In this document: positions 1 through 9,387 of the stretch, piece by piece
How positions within the stretch are numbered: the stretch's first letter is position 1
How the letters are laid out: every line of letters begins with the position of its first letter
DNA from: an uncultured Pseudomonadota bacterium
GTDB taxonomy: Bacteria; Pseudomonadota; Gammaproteobacteria; Comchoanobacterales; Comchoanobacteraceae
Assembly: GCA_913020085.1 (NCBI GenBank)
Contig: CAJVZW010000011.1
Coordinates: 1 to 44,373, forward strand
DNA length: 44,373 nt
Reading direction: 5' to 3'
The notes under the pieces: model-generated
The model's input: only the letters and a program-made list of their open reading frames with translations
The model's database searches: none
What the model was told of the DNA's origin: nothing
Program-made: the position numbers and the translations under genes

Positions 1-224
1 CAGATGGTGTCGAGAAAATTGCACACATTGCTTGGAAGATGAATACAGAGTCTGACAATATCGGCGCAAGGCGATTACATACCGTGCTTGAAAAATTACT
101 CGAAACCATCTCCTATGACATTGATCAGTTCGCCGGCGAAGCCATATCCATTGATGCAAAATTTGTTCAGAAGCACCTGAGCGGGGATGTTCCCAGTGAA
201 GATAGCGACAAATGGTTGCTTTAA
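1..224 (+). CDS. hslU: HslU, ATPase subunit of the HslUV protease (3' end only)
   Basis: The reading frame is open from base 3 and ends at 224, so only the last 73 residues of an approximately 440-residue protein are present. HslU is the AAA+ unfoldase that feeds proteins into the HslV peptidase in the cytoplasm. The visible part is the C-terminal helical domain: it contains the family signature NIGARRLHTV, followed by ISYD and the SIDAKFVQKHL stretch. It ends in W-L-L, where HslU proteins carry a short hydrophobic tail that inserts into HslV. hslV would be expected upstream, outside the window. Identification is by recognised conserved sequence; the ATPase core cannot be examined. Confidence 0.95.
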   Translation, partial: DGVEKIAHIAWKMNTESDNIGARRLHTVLEKLLETISYDIDQFAGEAISIDAKFVQKHLSGDVPSEDSDKWLL

Positions 225-236
225 ACCGCGCCAGTA

Positions 237-265
237 TTGCTTTTTTGAATCATTTGTTGTAGTAT
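237..265 (+). promoter_or_regulatory. Candidate sigma70 promoter for the initiator tRNA
   Basis: A -35-like TTGCTT (237-242) and a -10-like TAGTAT (260-265) are separated by 17 bases, and the -10 ends 10 bases before the tRNA. The boxes match consensus at 3/6 and 4/6 positions, so the call rests mainly on spacing and placement between hslU and the tRNA. Confidence 0.4.
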
Positions 266-275
266 GACTCCACAT

Positions 276-352
<77 letters not shown>

Positions 353-363
353 AGTTGATTTAC

Positions 364-386
364 AAAGCCCCATAAGGGGTTTTTTT
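364..386 (+). terminator. Attenuator-like hairpin between metY and rimP
   Basis: CCCC (368-371), loop ATAA, GGGG (376-379) and seven T residues (380-386) form a compact Rho-independent terminator shape, with AAA before the stem able to pair with part of the T-run. The T-run touches the rimP start codon at 387, and the GGGG arm is also the best Shine-Dalgarno candidate for rimP. It could therefore trim tRNA transcripts and limit read-through or translation of rimP. Its efficiency is unknown. Confidence 0.6.
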
Positions 387-854
387 ATGAAAAAAACGAA
401 TACATTACCAGAAGAATTGGTTTCGATTTGCGATAAAGCCTCGCAGGTCAATTCCTGCACGCTTTATGGCATCATCCATGATACCCAAAATCACACGATA
501 TCTGTACTTGTTGAGAACAAAGAAAGTAATGTCACTCTAAACAATTGTGAAAAAATCATCAAACACATCCAACTTACTTGGCCTGAAAAATATCAAAAGT
601 TGCTTCAGAGTAATAGCTTGGAAGTATCAACTCCAGGCCTGGATCGTCCTTTACTTGAATACGATCATTTCACTCAACAAGTTGGCAACACAATTAGCTG
701 TCAAATAAAAAATGGTGATAAGCATAAAAAGATAAAAGGACTTTTACAAAATGTCAGTAACGATATTATAACCATCTTGGTCACTGACGAGGTAACAGAA
801 ATACCATTTAGCGAAATCATTTCATGTCATTTAAACAACGAAATAAAGGTGTAA
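387..854 (+). CDS. rimP: Ribosome maturation factor RimP
   Basis: This 155-residue cytoplasmic protein matches RimP in length and order of domains. RimP assists late assembly of the 30S subunit. The family signature STPGLDRPL lies at about residues 80-88, at the end of the N-terminal alpha/beta domain; the rest is the Sm-like barrel domain. The start ATG is preceded by AAGGGG at 7 bases. It is the first protein gene of the metY-nusA-infB operon and ends one base before nusA, so tight co-expression is expected. The N-terminal half is fairly divergent, but position and signature leave little doubt. Confidence 0.93.
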   Translation: MKKTNTLPEELVSICDKASQVNSCTLYGIIHDTQNHTISVLVENKESNVTLNNCEKIIKHIQLTWPEKYQKLLQSNSLEVSTPGLDRPLLEYDHFTQQVGNTISCQIKNGDKHKKIKGLLQNVSNDIITILVTDEVTEIPFSEIISCHLNNEIKV

Positions 855-855
855 T

Positions 856-2319
856 ATGAAAAACAGTAACTTGATCATTGTAATTGAATCACTGGCAAAT
901 GAGAAAAGCATTGCACCTGAGACAATATTTAAAGGCATTGAAAAAGCAATGTCCAGCGTACTATCCCGTACATTACCCGGCGATGTTGATATTCGTACAA
1001 CCATTGATCGTAAAACGGGTGAGTTTTCATCATCACGCATATGGACAATCGTAGCAGAACATGAGTTTGAAAACCCTGATGCCCAGCTGGATATTACTGA
1101 TGCAAAAAACACTTATGATAATGTGAATATCGGTGATGAAATTGAGGAAGAAGTTGATCAGGATGTACTTGGAAGAATTGCCGCCCATCAAACCAAACAA
1201 ATCATCACTCGCTTTGTAAGAGAAGCTGAGCGCGCCAAGCAAGCAGAACAATATGAGGGAATCATCGGCGAAGTAATTACCGGCAAGGTTAAAAGAGTCA
1301 CACGTGAGGCAATTATCATAGAACTGAATGACGGGGTTGAAGGTAATTTATCGCGGTCCAATATTCTACCTCGGGAAGTATTTCGAACTGGCGATAGCAT
1401 CAAAGTCTATTTAGAGCAAATTAATTGGGAAATGAAGGGGCAGCTGCTTGAGTTTTCTCGAATCAACCCAAAAATGATTTCTGAAATGTTCAAGTTAGAG
1501 GTGCCTGAGATATCCGAGGGCCTGATTGAAATACGAGCCATCGCACGAGAGGCCGGTAATCGCTCCAAAATTGCCGTTAAGGCCAATGATACTCGAATTG
1601 ACCCCATTGGTGCCTGTATTGGGATTAGAGGCACTCGTGTCCAAACCGTATCAAATGAGTTTGGTGGCGAGCGGATTGATATTATCCTCTGGGATAATGA
1701 CCCTGGGCATCTTGCAATTAATGCACTGACACCTGCTCAGGTCGTATCGGTAAATATTGATGAAAATGAACGGACGATGCAAGTAACCGTCACAGAAGAC
1801 ACATTGTCACAAGCAATCGGAAAAAATGGTCAAAATGTCCGTCTTGCATCGAATCTAATTGGCTGGAAACTTGACGTTAGTGCTCCCCAGGAAGCTGAAG
1901 CAACCCATGAAGAAAAACTGTCCATTGAAATGGCTGCAAAACTTGATATTGATGAGGAAATTGCAACCATTTTGATACGTGAGGGATTTACTCATATCAA
2001 CTCAATTGCTAAATCAAGTATTTCTGAAATTTCAGCAATTGATGAGTTCGATGATGAGATTGGTGAAGCGATCATCGAACGGGCAAAAGAAGCACTCTTG
2101 ACCTCTGCGCTGGAGATGACTGATTCTAATCATATTAGCAACCTTCCAAGTATGACAGCAGATCTTATCAGCCAGTTAAGTGCCATCGGCATCACATACA
2201 GCAATGAGATTGCTGATATGGATGTTGAAGAGCTAACAAAACATATCAACATATCTTCAGAGCTAGCGGCTAAACTGATTCTAGAAGCTCGCCAGCCTTG
2301 GTTTGAAAGCAATAAGTGA
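856..2319 (+). CDS. nusA: Transcription termination/antitermination factor NusA
   Basis: NusA binds RNA polymerase and nascent RNA and controls pausing, termination and rRNA antitermination. The 487-residue product is close to the E. coli length (495). In order it has the N-terminal polymerase-binding domain, an S1 domain (about residues 135-200, with GKVKRV and GVEG), two KH domains (with CIGIRGTRVQ near 255 and AIGKNGQNVR near 320), and two C-terminal acidic helix-hairpin-helix repeats (about 360-485). The presence of both acidic repeats is typical of gammaproteobacteria, where the last one contacts the polymerase alpha subunit. A Shine-Dalgarno AAAGGTG precedes the ATG. Confidence 0.97.
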   Translation: MKNSNLIIVIESLANEKSIAPETIFKGIEKAMSSVLSRTLPGDVDIRTTIDRKTGEFSSSRIWTIVAEHEFENPDAQLDITDAKNTYDNVNIGDEIEEEVDQDVLGRIAAHQTKQIITRFVREAERAKQAEQYEGIIGEVITGKVKRVTREAIIIELNDGVEGNLSRSNILPREVFRTGDSIKVYLEQINWEMKGQLLEFSRINPKMISEMFKLEVPEISEGLIEIRAIAREAGNRSKIAVKANDTRIDPIGACIGIRGTRVQTVSNEFGGERIDIILWDNDPGHLAINALTPAQVVSVNIDENERTMQVTVTEDTLSQAIGKNGQNVRLASNLIGWKLDVSAPQEAEATHEEKLSIEMAAKLDIDEEIATILIREGFTHINSIAKSSISEISAIDEFDDEIGEAIIERAKEALLTSALEMTDSNHISNLPSMTADLISQLSAIGITYSNEIADMDVEELTKHINISSELAAKLILEARQPWFESNK

Positions 2320-2326
2320 TCAATTT

Positions 2327-4522
2327 ATGAATAATTTGAAAATATCAGAAATAATGCGTATCTCCGGACTGTCTCTTGATGATATTAAGAAACGTTTTGC
2401 CGGCTCTGATATCATAATTGAATCAGAGGAGCAAAGTGTTAGTATTGATGACTATAAAAAGGCAATGGGTCATAAATCATCTAAAACAATATCTCTGAAG
2501 TCAAAAAAGCTTAAACTCAGCCCGAAAAAATCAGCTGATTCCAAAAAAATCTCTGACCCGAAAATTACCTCCAAAACAAAGACTGTCTCTCTTATCAAAG
2601 AAAGTACTCAAGAGGAACTGGATCAATTAAAAGGTGAAAAACGCTCAAATAAACCAGAGCCCAAGGTAACCGAAACAAAAGCTGAACAACCACCAAAACA
2701 AGTTGAGACAGCGCCTGAAGCTGTGCCCGAAGAAACCGCAGAGCTCATGGAGCCCATGACAGATAAAACTAAGGTCAACCTTCCACAAAGCCTGACCGTT
2801 AGTGAGCTATCAGAAACGCTTGGAGTGGAGCAGACAAAATTACTTAAAACGTTATTTGATCTTGGCATAATGGCTGGAATCAATCATGTACTTGATTTTG
2901 ATACTGCCGGGGTGATTGCTGATGAACTTGGTTTTGAAGCAATTGAGGAAATTGAAAAATCCGAAACTGGTAAAAACATCGCCCTTGATGATCATTACGA
3001 AGGTGAAATGGCATCTCGCGCACCGGTTGTTACTATTATGGGGCATGTTGATCACGGTAAAACATCCTTACTAGATAAAATCCGCTCGTCAAAGATTACT
3101 GAAAAAGAGGCAGGCGGTATTACCCAGCACATTGGCGCATATCAGATTACTACGGATAAAGGCCCTATCACTTTCCTCGATACCCCAGGTCATGAAGCAT
3201 TCACCTCTATGCGCGCAAGAGGTGCGAATGTCACCGATATTGTTATCCTTGTTGTTAGTTCTGAAGATGGTGTCATGCCGCAAACCATTGAAGCGATTCA
3301 GCATGCGAAAGCGGCTAATGCTCCAATCATTGTTGCAATCACTAAAATTGATAAACCAGATGCCGATATTGAAGGCATTAAGTCCAAACTCGCACAGCAT
3401 GAGGTCTTGTTAGAGGAATGGGGTGGTGAAGTTCAGTGTCAACCGCTATCATCTCATACCGGTGAAGGCATTGATGCTCTGCTGGATGCTATTCTATTAC
3501 AAGCAGAGATGCTTGAGTTAACAGCTAGAAAAGATGGTCCTGCAGTTGGCATGGTCATAGAAACCCGCCTCGATAAAGGAACAGGGCCAGTTGCAACAAT
3601 ATTAGTGCAGCATGGACAGCTCAAACAATCAGACGCGATTCTCGTCGGTGATTACTCTGGAAAAGTCAGAAGAATGAATAATGATCTTGGTCAAAGTATC
3701 AAGCAAGCAGGTGCTGCGACTCCAGTTGAAATCATTGGACTATCAGGTCTACCTGGCGCAGGTGATCACGCTAAAGTAATGAAAAACGAAAAAGTGGCTA
3801 AAGCAGCCTCTGAAGAGCTTGTGCTTAAATCACGTCAAGATAGAATTAGCAAAAAGCCCATCACTAGCCTTGAGGATTTATTTAGCCAAGAGGACACTGA
3901 GAAAAAGACTCTGCATCTTGTTCTTAAAACCGATGTAACTGGTTCATTAGAAGCACTAGAGCAAGCAATAACTAAGCTGTCAACGGAAGATGTTGATGTG
4001 AAAATTGCAGCCACTGGCGTTGGCGGTATTAACGAATCGGATGCTCAGCTTGCTCGTGCTAGTCATGCAGTAATTATTGGCTTTAATGTGAGAGCCGACA
4101 GCAGTGCTAAACGAGTCATTGAAGCTCACCAAATCCCTATCCATTATTTTAGTATCATCTACGATTTGATAAAACATATTAAACAGACCGTCCGTGGTAT
4201 TGCAGGACCAAAATACGATGAGCAGATTATTGGATTGGCCGAAGTAAGAGATGTATTCCGCTCTTCTCGTTATGGCGCGATTGCTGGCTGTATGGTGACC
4301 GAAGGCACTGTAAAACGGAACACTCCTGTTCGGGTGTTAAGAAATAACGTTGTTATCTACGAAGGGAAACTTGAATCCTTAAGAAGAATGAAAAATGATG
4401 TGCCAGAAGTAAGAAATGGAACTGAGTGTGGAATCGGGATTAAAGACTATAATGATATTAAGCCCCTTGATCAAATTGAGGCCTATGTGCACAAAGAGAT
4501 CCTCGTAGAAGAAGATGACTGA
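2327..4522 (+). CDS. infB: Translation initiation factor IF-2
   Basis: IF-2 is the GTPase that places fMet-tRNA on the 30S subunit and promotes subunit joining. I chose ATG 2327, 8 bases after the nusA stop, over a TTG at 2303 that would overlap nusA; this gives 731 residues. A short N-terminal helical domain is followed by a Lys/Glu/Pro-rich linker (about residues 45-140), an IF2N-like domain (about 145-205), then the G domain with the P-loop GHVDHGKT near 237-244, DTPGHE, and TKID. Domains II-IV follow, ending in the fMet-tRNA-binding region. It is shorter than E. coli IF-2 (890), mostly through a reduced N-terminal repeat region. Confidence 0.97.
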   Translation: MNNLKISEIMRISGLSLDDIKKRFAGSDIIIESEEQSVSIDDYKKAMGHKSSKTISLKSKKLKLSPKKSADSKKISDPKITSKTKTVSLIKESTQEELDQLKGEKRSNKPEPKVTETKAEQPPKQVETAPEAVPEETAELMEPMTDKTKVNLPQSLTVSELSETLGVEQTKLLKTLFDLGIMAGINHVLDFDTAGVIADELGFEAIEEIEKSETGKNIALDDHYEGEMASRAPVVTIMGHVDHGKTSLLDKIRSSKITEKEAGGITQHIGAYQITTDKGPITFLDTPGHEAFTSMRARGANVTDIVILVVSSEDGVMPQTIEAIQHAKAANAPIIVAITKIDKPDADIEGIKSKLAQHEVLLEEWGGEVQCQPLSSHTGEGIDALLDAILLQAEMLELTARKDGPAVGMVIETRLDKGTGPVATILVQHGQLKQSDAILVGDYSGKVRRMNNDLGQSIKQAGAATPVEIIGLSGLPGAGDHAKVMKNEKVAKAASEELVLKSRQDRISKKPITSLEDLFSQEDTEKKTLHLVLKTDVTGSLEALEQAITKLSTEDVDVKIAATGVGGINESDAQLARASHAVIIGFNVRADSSAKRVIEAHQIPIHYFSIIYDLIKHIKQTVRGIAGPKYDEQIIGLAEVRDVFRSSRYGAIAGCMVTEGTVKRNTPVRVLRNNVVIYEGKLESLRRMKNDVPEVRNGTECGIGIKDYNDIKPLDQIEAYVHKEILVEEDD

Positions 4523-4847
4523 TAGAATAAAAAAACTTGAGAAAAGATTTTTAGAGAGCATTGCAACTTGGGTCATTGAAAACTCAGGCGACAATATGGA
4601 TTTAAAGGTAATAACTTTGCAAACAATAAAAATATCACGTGACTTATCGCATGCAAGAGTGACCATCTCATCTGCCATGGACGTAAGAAAAGCCATCACC
4701 TTCCTCAATGGCAATAGTGGCTCAATCAAAAGACATTTGAGCAAAGTGATGCAGCTTAAACGAGTCCCTTCATTGGATTTTTCCGTTGATTTATTTCACC
4801 TGAGCGCACTTGAAGTCGCCGCTATACAAGAAAAATATCAAGAATGA
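4515..4847 (+). CDS. rbfA: Ribosome-binding factor A
   Basis: RbfA is a small KH-type protein that binds the 30S subunit and helps mature the 5' end of 16S rRNA, especially in the cold. The 110-residue product has the expected length. The central ISRDLSHARV and the RVPSLDF segment (the family's R-x-P-x-L-x-F motif) identify it. The gene overlaps the infB stop by 8 bases (ATGACTGA) and its own stop overlaps the truB start by 4, indicating translational coupling through the operon. Confidence 0.93.
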   Translation: MTDRIKKLEKRFLESIATWVIENSGDNMDLKVITLQTIKISRDLSHARVTISSAMDVRKAITFLNGNSGSIKRHLSKVMQLKRVPSLDFSVDLFHLSALEVAAIQEKYQE

Positions 4848-5713
4848 TCGACGGCTTTCTTCTGATCAATAAGCCTCCTCACATAACGTCTCATTCTGTG
4901 GTATCCAAAATAAGAAAAATATTTAATACGAGGAAAGTCGGACATAGTGGCACACTCGACCCATTTGCGAATGGATTGCTGATTATTGCTATTGGGCAGG
5001 CGACAAAATTCCTACCATATGTTCCTCATTCACCCAAAACTTATCACGCCACAGTTAAGTTAGGGCAAGAGACAGATACCTATGACACCGAAGGAGCAAT
5101 TACTAAAGAACTACCTATAGAGAGATTGAATAAACCACAAATCAACCAGGCAATTCAGCAAATAGCGCTACAAGAAACTCAACAAATTCCTATTTTTTCA
5201 GCAAAGCGGGTTAACGGGACACGACTATATGAAATGGCTAGAAAAAATCTACCGGCAGAGCCCGTTTTTAAAGCCATAAAAATATACCGTATGGACCTAT
5301 TGAGTTTTGATGATCACTACATTGAATTCAAGGTCAGTGTTAGTAGTGGCACGTACGTACGCAGTATTGGCTATGACCTTGCCAAGGCAGTTGGATCCTG
5401 TGGCCATTTGACCTATTTACAGCGAATTGAAATTGGTAATCACCTATTAAAAAACGCATATGCGATTGATGAAATTGATCAATCTTCCCTCATAGAACCA
5501 GGCGAGTTCCTGATAGATTATATTGCTATCAATCTTGATACAGAGGATGTTGGTAAAATCGCATCAGGACTATGTCTCCCAACAAATTTGGATAATGGTA
5601 TTTATCGGCTAATGCTCAAAGAACAGTTTTTTGGTCTCGTTATTGCAGAAAATGGAATACTGAAAGCCAAAAGAATGATGAACACCTCTATCCTTCAAGT
5701 ACATGCAACATAA
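4844..5713 (+). CDS. truB: tRNA pseudouridine-55 synthase TruB
   Basis: TruB converts U55 of the tRNA T-loop to pseudouridine and also acts as a tRNA chaperone. The catalytic motif GTLDPFANGLL lies at about residues 37-47, with the catalytic Asp in GTLD; KTYHA (about 65) and the SSGTYVRSIGYDLA region (about 167-180) match the other family blocks. At 289 residues it is a little shorter than E. coli TruB (314), so the C-terminal PUA-like part is compact. It begins within the rbfA stop codon (ATGA). Confidence 0.96.
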   Translation: MIDGFLLINKPPHITSHSVVSKIRKIFNTRKVGHSGTLDPFANGLLIIAIGQATKFLPYVPHSPKTYHATVKLGQETDTYDTEGAITKELPIERLNKPQINQAIQQIALQETQQIPIFSAKRVNGTRLYEMARKNLPAEPVFKAIKIYRMDLLSFDDHYIEFKVSVSSGTYVRSIGYDLAKAVGSCGHLTYLQRIEIGNHLLKNAYAIDEIDQSSLIEPGEFLIDYIAINLDTEDVGKIASGLCLPTNLDNGIYRLMLKEQFFGLVIAENGILKAKRMMNTSILQVHAT

Positions 5714-5747
5714 CATTTCAAAAAATCAAAATTAATAACAAAAAAAC

Positions 5748-5776
5748 TTGTTTATCAAACACAAGAGCGTTAAGAT
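5748..5776 (+). promoter_or_regulatory. Candidate promoter for rpsO-pnp
   Basis: In the 95-base gap after truB, TTGTTT (5748-5753) and TAAGAT (5771-5776) are 17 bases apart. The matches to consensus are weak (3/6 and 4/6), but a promoter here fits the known separate transcription of rpsO-pnp in gammaproteobacteria. A GAGG at 5794-5797 is the likely ribosome-binding site of rpsO, 11 bases from its ATG. Confidence 0.4.
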
Positions 5777-5808
5777 ATGCGATAGATATCATTGAGGTAA
5801 AACACAAT

Positions 5809-6063
5809 ATGGATAAAGAACAAGTCTTAAAAACGTTTGGAAAAGATACAAATGACTTTGGCGCATCAAGCGTTCAGATCGGTTTGCTAACTTTAAAAAT
5901 CAAATCACTTACCGAACACCTAAAAATTCATCCAAAAGATATTTCTACCCAACGTGGGCTGAAAAGAAAAGTCGAATTACGAAAAAAACTGATCAAATAT
6001 CTTAAAGCGAAAAATCTTGACCTTTTTCACAAAGTAGTCGACTTTTTCAAAATCCGCCATTAG
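5809..6063 (+). CDS. rpsO: 30S ribosomal protein S15
   Basis: S15 is a primary 16S rRNA-binding protein of the central domain and platform, next to the S6-S18 pair. The 84-residue product aligns with the four-helix S15 fold (89 residues in E. coli): FGKDTNDFG near the start, the VQIGLLT helix, and RGLKRKVELRKKLIKYLK in the rRNA-binding part. It stands alone between truB and pnp as in E. coli, with its own probable promoter upstream. Confidence 0.96.
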   Translation: MDKEQVLKTFGKDTNDFGASSVQIGLLTLKIKSLTEHLKIHPKDISTQRGLKRKVELRKKLIKYLKAKNLDLFHKVVDFFKIRH

Positions 6064-6075
6064 TAAGGAATTATT

Positions 6076-8139
6076 GTGTCAACTCATAAGCACTCTTTTG
6101 TCATCGGACAACATACACTCACGCTCGAAACAGGGCACATCGCAAGACAAGCTGAAGCAGCTGTCATCGGCCAAATGGGTGAAACCATCGTAATGGCTAC
6201 GGTCGCCCGGAGAACAAGTAGCGAGCCAAGAGACTTTTTCCCATTAGTCACAAGTCACAGTGAACCACAATTTGCTGGTGGTAAGCTTCCAGGTGGCTAT
6301 ATCAAAAGAGAGACCAAACCATCAGAGCGCGAAGTCCTGGTATCACGACTTATTGATCGCTCAATTCGACCGATGTTCCCAAAAGGTTACGATGATGAGG
6401 TCAATGTTTACTGTAAAACATTATCCTATGACCCAATGGTAGATCCAGATGTTGTTTCAATGGTGTGCGCGTCTGCTGCTCTTGCTATCTCACCCTTGCC
6501 CTTTACTAGTACAATCGGTGCAGTAAGAGTTGGCCTTGTTGATGACGAGTTTGTTCTTAATCCTTCGCAAGAGGTTCAAGCAAACAGCTCACTTGACCTT
6601 GTTGTTACTGGTACTGACAGTGCAATTGTAATGGTAGAAGCTGGCTCTAATGGTCTTGGCGAGGCTAAGATGCTAGATGCCATCGATTTTGCTCATAGTG
6701 AGATTAAAAATATTTGTGAGGAAATAAACAAGTTTCAAAGCTTAGCCGGTAAAGAGAAAATTGCGTTCACTGCTGAAGACAAATCTGAACATATTAGTTT
6801 TGTTTGTGATAAGTTTGAAAAAGATATTCTTAGCGCATTCCAGGTATTAGACAAAGGTGAGCGAAAAGCTGCACTGCGTGAGGTTTCCGCTGCAATAAAA
6901 ACTGAGCTTGAAAGCAAAGAACTCAGCCCATCAGCAATCGATGATATCATCGATCAAACTAACAAAAAGCTAGTCAGGCAACTAATGCTGCGTGATAGCA
7001 AACGAATAGATGGCCGTGATTTTGATCAAGTAAGACCCATTGCAATCAAAACAAAAACACTTCCGCGCGCTCATGGTGATAGCTTATTTACTCGCGGACA
7101 GACCCAAGCTTATGTCATCCTTACACTTGGAAGTGAGCGTGACGCTCAATCAGTTGATCACTATATTGGCGAGGACAAACAACGCTTTATGCTTCATTAC
7201 AATTTCCCGCCCTATTGTGTTGGTGAAACAGGTATGCTTCTTGCCCCAAAACGAAGAGAAATTGGTCATGGTCGATTAGCACGACGTGCTCTTGAGCCCA
7301 TGGTCCCAAATGAAGCAGAATTCCCATATGTTATTCGACTTGTATCAGAAATTACTGAATCAAATGGTTCAAGTTCTATGGCATCTGTTTGCGGTGGATC
7401 GTTAGCTATGATGTCAGGTGGTGTTCCAATGAAAGCACCCGTAGCAGGTATTGCGATGGGTCTTGTAGTCGAGGGCAGTGATTACAAAATCCTTTCTGAT
7501 ATTAGCGGAGACGAAGATCATTTTGGTCATATGGACTTCAAAGTTGCAGGTACACGTGATGCCATTACTGCGCTTCAGATGGATATCAAAACAAATGGTA
7601 TTACCCGTGAGATCCTCACAAACGCACTTGATCAAGCAAAAGCAGGCAGATTACACATTTTAGATGAAATGGATGCGCATATTGCAACCCCTAATGAAGA
7701 TGTATCACTCTATGCCCCTCGCATGATTTCGTTCAAGATTCATCCAGACAAGATTCGTGATGTGATTGGTAAAGGCGGCGCAACGATTCGTGAGATAACA
7801 GAAAAATTTGACGTTAGCATTGATATTACGGATGATGGAACAGTTAAAGTAAATGCTGTTGATGCTGAGAAAGGCAAGGCTGCAATAGAGCATATCAAAC
7901 AGATCACTGCAGATGTTGAGCTTGGTAAAATCTACGAAGGAAAAATCATCAAAATGATGGATTTCGGTGCTGTTGTTAGCCTGATTCCAGGAAAAGATGG
8001 CTTTCTTCATATATCGCAAATTGCAAATGAGCGTATTGAGAATATCCATGATGTACTATCGGAAGGGCAACTAATATCAGTTAAAGTAATAGAGATTGAT
8101 CGACAAAACCGCGTCAAAGTCTCTATGAAAGATACTTAA
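6076..8139 (+). CDS. pnp: Polynucleotide phosphorylase
   Basis: PNPase is the 3'-5' phosphorolytic exoribonuclease of the RNA degradosome. The 687-residue protein starts with GTG, 12 bases after rpsO and preceded by AAGGAA. It has two RNase PH-like domains (about residues 10-140 and 310-530) joined by the helical domain, a KH domain (about 550-610, with GKGGATIREI) and a C-terminal S1 domain (about 617-686, with FGAVVSL and GFLHISQIA). The second PH domain carries GGSLAMMSGGVP and the acidic DISGDEDHFGHMD block that contains catalytic and metal-binding residues. It ends soon after S1, so it lacks the roughly 20-residue tail of E. coli PNPase. No terminator is visible after it. Confidence 0.98.
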   Translation: MSTHKHSFVIGQHTLTLETGHIARQAEAAVIGQMGETIVMATVARRTSSEPRDFFPLVTSHSEPQFAGGKLPGGYIKRETKPSEREVLVSRLIDRSIRPMFPKGYDDEVNVYCKTLSYDPMVDPDVVSMVCASAALAISPLPFTSTIGAVRVGLVDDEFVLNPSQEVQANSSLDLVVTGTDSAIVMVEAGSNGLGEAKMLDAIDFAHSEIKNICEEINKFQSLAGKEKIAFTAEDKSEHISFVCDKFEKDILSAFQVLDKGERKAALREVSAAIKTELESKELSPSAIDDIIDQTNKKLVRQLMLRDSKRIDGRDFDQVRPIAIKTKTLPRAHGDSLFTRGQTQAYVILTLGSERDAQSVDHYIGEDKQRFMLHYNFPPYCVGETGMLLAPKRREIGHGRLARRALEPMVPNEAEFPYVIRLVSEITESNGSSSMASVCGGSLAMMSGGVPMKAPVAGIAMGLVVEGSDYKILSDISGDEDHFGHMDFKVAGTRDAITALQMDIKTNGITREILTNALDQAKAGRLHILDEMDAHIATPNEDVSLYAPRMISFKIHPDKIRDVIGKGGATIREITEKFDVSIDITDDGTVKVNAVDAEKGKAAIEHIKQITADVELGKIYEGKIIKMMDFGAVVSLIPGKDGFLHISQIANERIENIHDVLSEGQLISVKVIEIDRQNRVKVSMKDT

Positions 8140-8151
8140 AATACGTATTGA

Positions 8152-8179
8152 TTGACTCAATTAGTGTATGATAGATTAT
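8152..8179 (+). promoter_or_regulatory. Candidate promoter for the 8203 membrane protein gene
   Basis: TTGACT (8152-8157, 5/6 to the -35 consensus) and GATTAT (8174-8179, 4/6 to the -10 consensus) are separated by 16 bases in the 63-base gap after pnp. Transcription would start near 8186, leaving a leader of only about 16 bases before the ATG at 8203, in which no Shine-Dalgarno is obvious. Confidence 0.4.
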
Positions 8180-8202
8180 CAGCTGTTAATAGTTGACAAT
8201 AT

Positions 8203-9387
8203 ATGCCTGGACAGGAACAGCAACGATCTCAAGTAGTAGATGAGCTAATTTCAAGCCGATTCATTTTTGGCGAGAGTATAAAGTACATCAATATGATGCT
8301 TACTAATGCTCGTTTTATCACCGATATATTGGTTCGGCTTGGTATATTTCTTATCCTTCAGCGCCTATCGATTAATATTTACCTTTTTCTTGGAATCACC
8401 GCTGTTGCCATAGCCAGTATTGCATTCCTTATTCAATATTATATTACCCAGCATTACGAGGACAGTATTGTAGAGGTGGCGAATCAAAGCCCGTCAGTGC
8501 ATCCAACCAGTATACTCTATCTAAAGGATTTACTATTCAGTGTAGATCAATTCCTTGCAACTGAACGGAATTACATTAATACCATTACTAACTTTATGGA
8601 TATACAGGTCTTTTGCACCTTTATATTTCTTATAATTCACCTCTGGACACCGATTACAACTAATATGATGATTTACACATTTGTTTCCTCTGTGATTATC
8701 TCCACCTACCTACACCAATTTGTTTGGCGTCAAACGATGAAAAAAGAAGATATTAACTATGTTGAGCGGATTAAAAACACGATTAAAAAATGCAATGAGG
8801 ATGTCAGGGCAAGAACTCTCAACCTTAAAAAAGACACCCCTTTTGTAATTATTTTTTCAGAAACACTGCTGTATACTGGCCTAACAATTGCCGTCCTATT
8901 TTCTCTGCCGTCAAATTTTTACACCTTAGTCGTCACATTCTTAACACATCACTTATTCTCAGCAGTCACCCCATCAATTATCATATTGAGTATCGCCACA
9001 TGGTATTATCCAAAGTTTCGCCAAAGCGTAATGTCGTCCCTATCAGCTGTTTCAACGACCACTGTCCTTATTTTGATGGGTTATAAATATCTTCAGTTAT
9101 TTCCGATTATTAGAAACATCCTATTTTTTCACGTCGGTCCTGTATTTTTGTTTAAAGCAACCTGTGTATTCATTGGCATTATGACTGGCTTACTATCCTA
9201 CCGAGCATTTAAACGAAGCAATAATATCTCACTAATTCTAGAATCAGCAAACGTCGATTTTAAGCCAGAGACAACAGAAGACCTCAATAGGGATAATGTT
9301 CTTGATCTGCAAAACAAAAATAATAGCCAACATATTCCGCACTGTGATACAATATCCCAAGGAAATTCAGGACCAACAAATGTCTGA
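8203..9387 (+). CDS. Polytopic inner-membrane protein of unknown function
   Basis: I do not recognise this 394-residue protein. It shows about eight hydrophobic segments (approximately residues 40-57, 60-81, 130-147, 150-170, 213-233, 238-262, 272-292, 310-333), a basic cytoplasmic loop at about 175-205, and a hydrophilic tail rich in Asn, Asp and Gln. No catalytic motif or transporter signature is apparent. The 3' end overlaps the ybaB start by 8 bases, so the two are co-transcribed; in E. coli dnaX occupies this place before ybaB-recR. The start is uncertain because no ribosome-binding site precedes ATG 8203; the next in-frame ATGs are near 8293. Confidence 0.8.
   Translation: MPGQEQQRSQVVDELISSRFIFGESIKYINMMLTNARFITDILVRLGIFLILQRLSINIYLFLGITAVAIASIAFLIQYYITQHYEDSIVEVANQSPSVHPTSILYLKDLLFSVDQFLATERNYINTITNFMDIQVFCTFIFLIIHLWTPITTNMMIYTFVSSVIISTYLHQFVWRQTMKKEDINYVERIKNTIKKCNEDVRARTLNLKKDTPFVIIFSETLLYTGLTIAVLFSLPSNFYTLVVTFLTHHLFSAVTPSIIILSIATWYYPKFRQSVMSSLSAVSTTTVLILMGYKYLQLFPIIRNILFFHVGPVFLFKATCVFIGIMTGLLSYRAFKRSNNISLILESANVDFKPETTEDLNRDNVLDLQNKNNSQHIPHCDTISQGNSGPTNV

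Noticed and set aside
5738-5768. Stem-loop CTTGTTT...AAACACAAG upstream of rpsO as a terminator or S15 operator
   Set aside because: Pairing needs a bulge, no T-run follows, and it overlaps the candidate promoter.
8193-8198. Exact TTGACA -35 hexamer
   Set aside because: It lies 5 bases before the ATG of the 8203 gene and has no -10 at 15-19 bases downstream.
9296-9379. N-terminal extension of YbaB
   Set aside because: It lies inside the 3' end of the preceding membrane protein gene; the family start is at 9380.
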